Source: a virus
Direction: 5' to 3' (one strand)
Length of the DNA stretch: 29,669 nucleotides
Virus record (IMG/VR): IMGVR_UViG_3300030012_003012
Span: 1 to 29,669 of that record
The notes below the pieces were generated by a model that saw only the letters and a list, made by a program, of their open reading frames with translations, searched no databases and was not told the origin of the DNA. Below are positions 28,782 to 29,669 of the stretch, piece by piece. Position numbers and translations under genes: made by a program. The first letter of the stretch is position 1. Each line of letters starts with the position of its first letter.

Positions 28782-29669
28782 CTAAGACTGATATTTTAGC
28801 CACTTATCCAAAAAAGCGACTTGATAACGCAAACAGTCCAAGCCATGATCATTAACTTTTTTTGGCTTGTCTTTTCCTGTGGTGTTTTCTTGCCAGCGAT
28901 ATAGCCGAAACTCTTTTAGCAGATTCACACATTTATCATGGATAAATAACGCTGGTTTACCTTCAGCATTTAGGGCTAAACGCTGCATAACTAAATTAAT
29001 GGTATCAATTACACCAAGATATTTAGGAGCTTTAACCGTTTCGATTCCACAATTATTGGCCAAGGTTCTTCTGGCATCCAATGATTCTGGATCAGCTACA
29101 GCCCAACGGTAATTTGGGTGGGTTAAATATTTTTTAAATCGTTTTTTGACTTCTAAACCGTTTTGGATGGTGGTTTTTTCTGTCTGGAAAAATTCAGCCA
29201 ATACATGTAAAGAATCATCTTTGTGATCGTATCCAAAAGCAAGGCAGCAAAACGGGTTACGGACCCCAAAATCAAAAGCCAGATCAATAGACCAATCTGG
29301 TTTAGGATCGTGGGCTTTTATGACATGGATGTTTTTATCAAACGACGAATAAACCACGCCTTGTTGATTTGTGAAAGAACCATGTAGGCGGCTGGCCTTG
29401 GCTTCTTCGGACATATGGCTAACGGCCTTATAGAGAAGCGCCGAGCTTATCCAAGGATTATCTAAACCGCTAATGTTTACATGTTTAAAAGCTGGATCTT
29501 CATTTTCAATGTAAAGCGCATGTGGCCAAGTTACCCCTTTTAGAGGTGTCATGGTTAAGAACGTGAAGCCAGTGTATTTTTTACCGTTATGGACCTGCTT
29601 AAAATCTACCAGCCGCATTAAACATTCTTGGTGGATACTGTTTCTGTGTTCTTCATCCAGCCAGACCAT
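28782..29669 (-). CDS. terL: Terminase large subunit, C-terminal nuclease part (cut by window edge)
   Basis: This is the continuation of the gene that leaves the window at base 1. It begins here at the Walker B VWLDEE. Next comes the coupling motif FLTMTPLKG (residues 37-45 of this part), then the RNase-H-like nuclease: AFDFGVRNP (first metal Asp), VADPES (second) and NDHGLDCLRY (third), all three acids visible. It cuts the DNA concatemer at the start and end of packaging. The last 71 bases repeat 1-71. Length and motif order are complete when joined, which supports a circular genome. Confidence 0.95.
   Translation of the reverse strand: MVWLDEEHRNSIHQECLMRLVDFKQVHNGKKYTGFTFLTMTPLKGVTWPHALYIENEDPAFKHVNISGLDNPWISSALLYKAVSHMSEEAKASRLHGSFTNQQGVVYSSFDKNIHVIKAHDPKPDWSIDLAFDFGVRNPFCCLAFGYDHKDDSLHVLAEFFQTEKTTIQNGLEVKKRFKKYLTHPNYRWAVADPESLDARRTLANNCGIETVKAPKYLGVIDTINLVMQRLALNAEGKPALFIHDKCVNLLKEFRLYRWQENTTGKDKPKKVNDHGLDCLRYQVAFLDKWLKYQS
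29599..29669. repeat. Right copy of the 71-bp terminal overlap
   Basis: It matches 1-71 with one C/T difference at 29607 (against 9). See the left copy. Confidence 0.9.

Overview
This window is almost certainly a complete genome of a small tailed phage with a siphovirus-like gene set, assembled as a circle. The first 71 bases (1-71) recur at the end (29599-29669) with one C/T difference. That difference is silent in the large terminase gene, which runs across the join, so the unique length is about 29,598 bp. Composition is moderately AT-rich (about 40% GC by eye). No integrase, tRNA, rRNA, CRISPR array or DNA polymerase is visible. The host cannot be named from the sequence. Genes are tightly packed, with ATGA and TAATG overlaps and mostly AAGGAG-type ribosome sites, which suggests a bacterial host. 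The longest gene-free stretches are about 150-180 bp.

Layout. (1) Minus strand, 2319 to 1 and on through 29669 to 28782: a 31-residue membrane peptide, a tail-assembly-chaperone pair with a probable frameshift, terminase small subunit, a small two-helix membrane protein and terminase large subunit. (2) Plus, 2425-5460: early genes, comprising two or three unknown proteins, a zinc-ribbon/ribbon-helix-helix regulator and a Rad52/DdrA-like annealing candidate, closed by a strong terminator with a second, interlocking hairpin. (3) Plus, 5584-11454: tape measure, distal tail proteins and a probable cell-wall enzyme with an L,D-transpeptidase-like SAGC motif. (4) Plus, 11578-14972: a DNA-modification operon of queC, dpdA and a C5-cytosine methyltransferase whose gene also carries a second credible protein in another frame, then an unknown protein and a RusA-type resolvase. 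(5) Minus, 21961 to 14957: prohead protease, major capsid, probable decoration protein, head-tail connectors, tail terminator, a DUF2341-like protein, tail tube and small genes. (6) Plus, 22144-24608: portal and MuF-type head protein, apparently joined by a -1 frameshift on a run of ten A. (7) Minus, 28038 to 24605: spanin/holin-like protein, three fibre or virion proteins and a small basic protein. (8) Plus, 28191-28728: two small unknown genes.

How it fits together. The structural genes are of ordinary HK97/siphovirus types but are split over several blocks on both strands: portal diverges from protease, and chaperone is separated from tape measure. The blocks are joined by repeated regulatory DNA. 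A dyad of the type CTAAATA-N-TATTTAG lies ahead of five plus-strand transcription units. A bidirectional promoter module occurs twice (21967-22054 and 28064-28163). A stop-codon/ribosome-site cassette (CAGCAAACGACATAAGGAG) is reused between genes. Two origin-like arrays of TTTTCCACA sit in opposite orientation at about 11.47 and 24.93 kb. The modification operon probably places a 7-deazaguanine base (preQ0 or a relative) and 5-methylcytosine in phage DNA to evade restriction. No CDG-making enzymes are present, so that precursor would have to come from the host.
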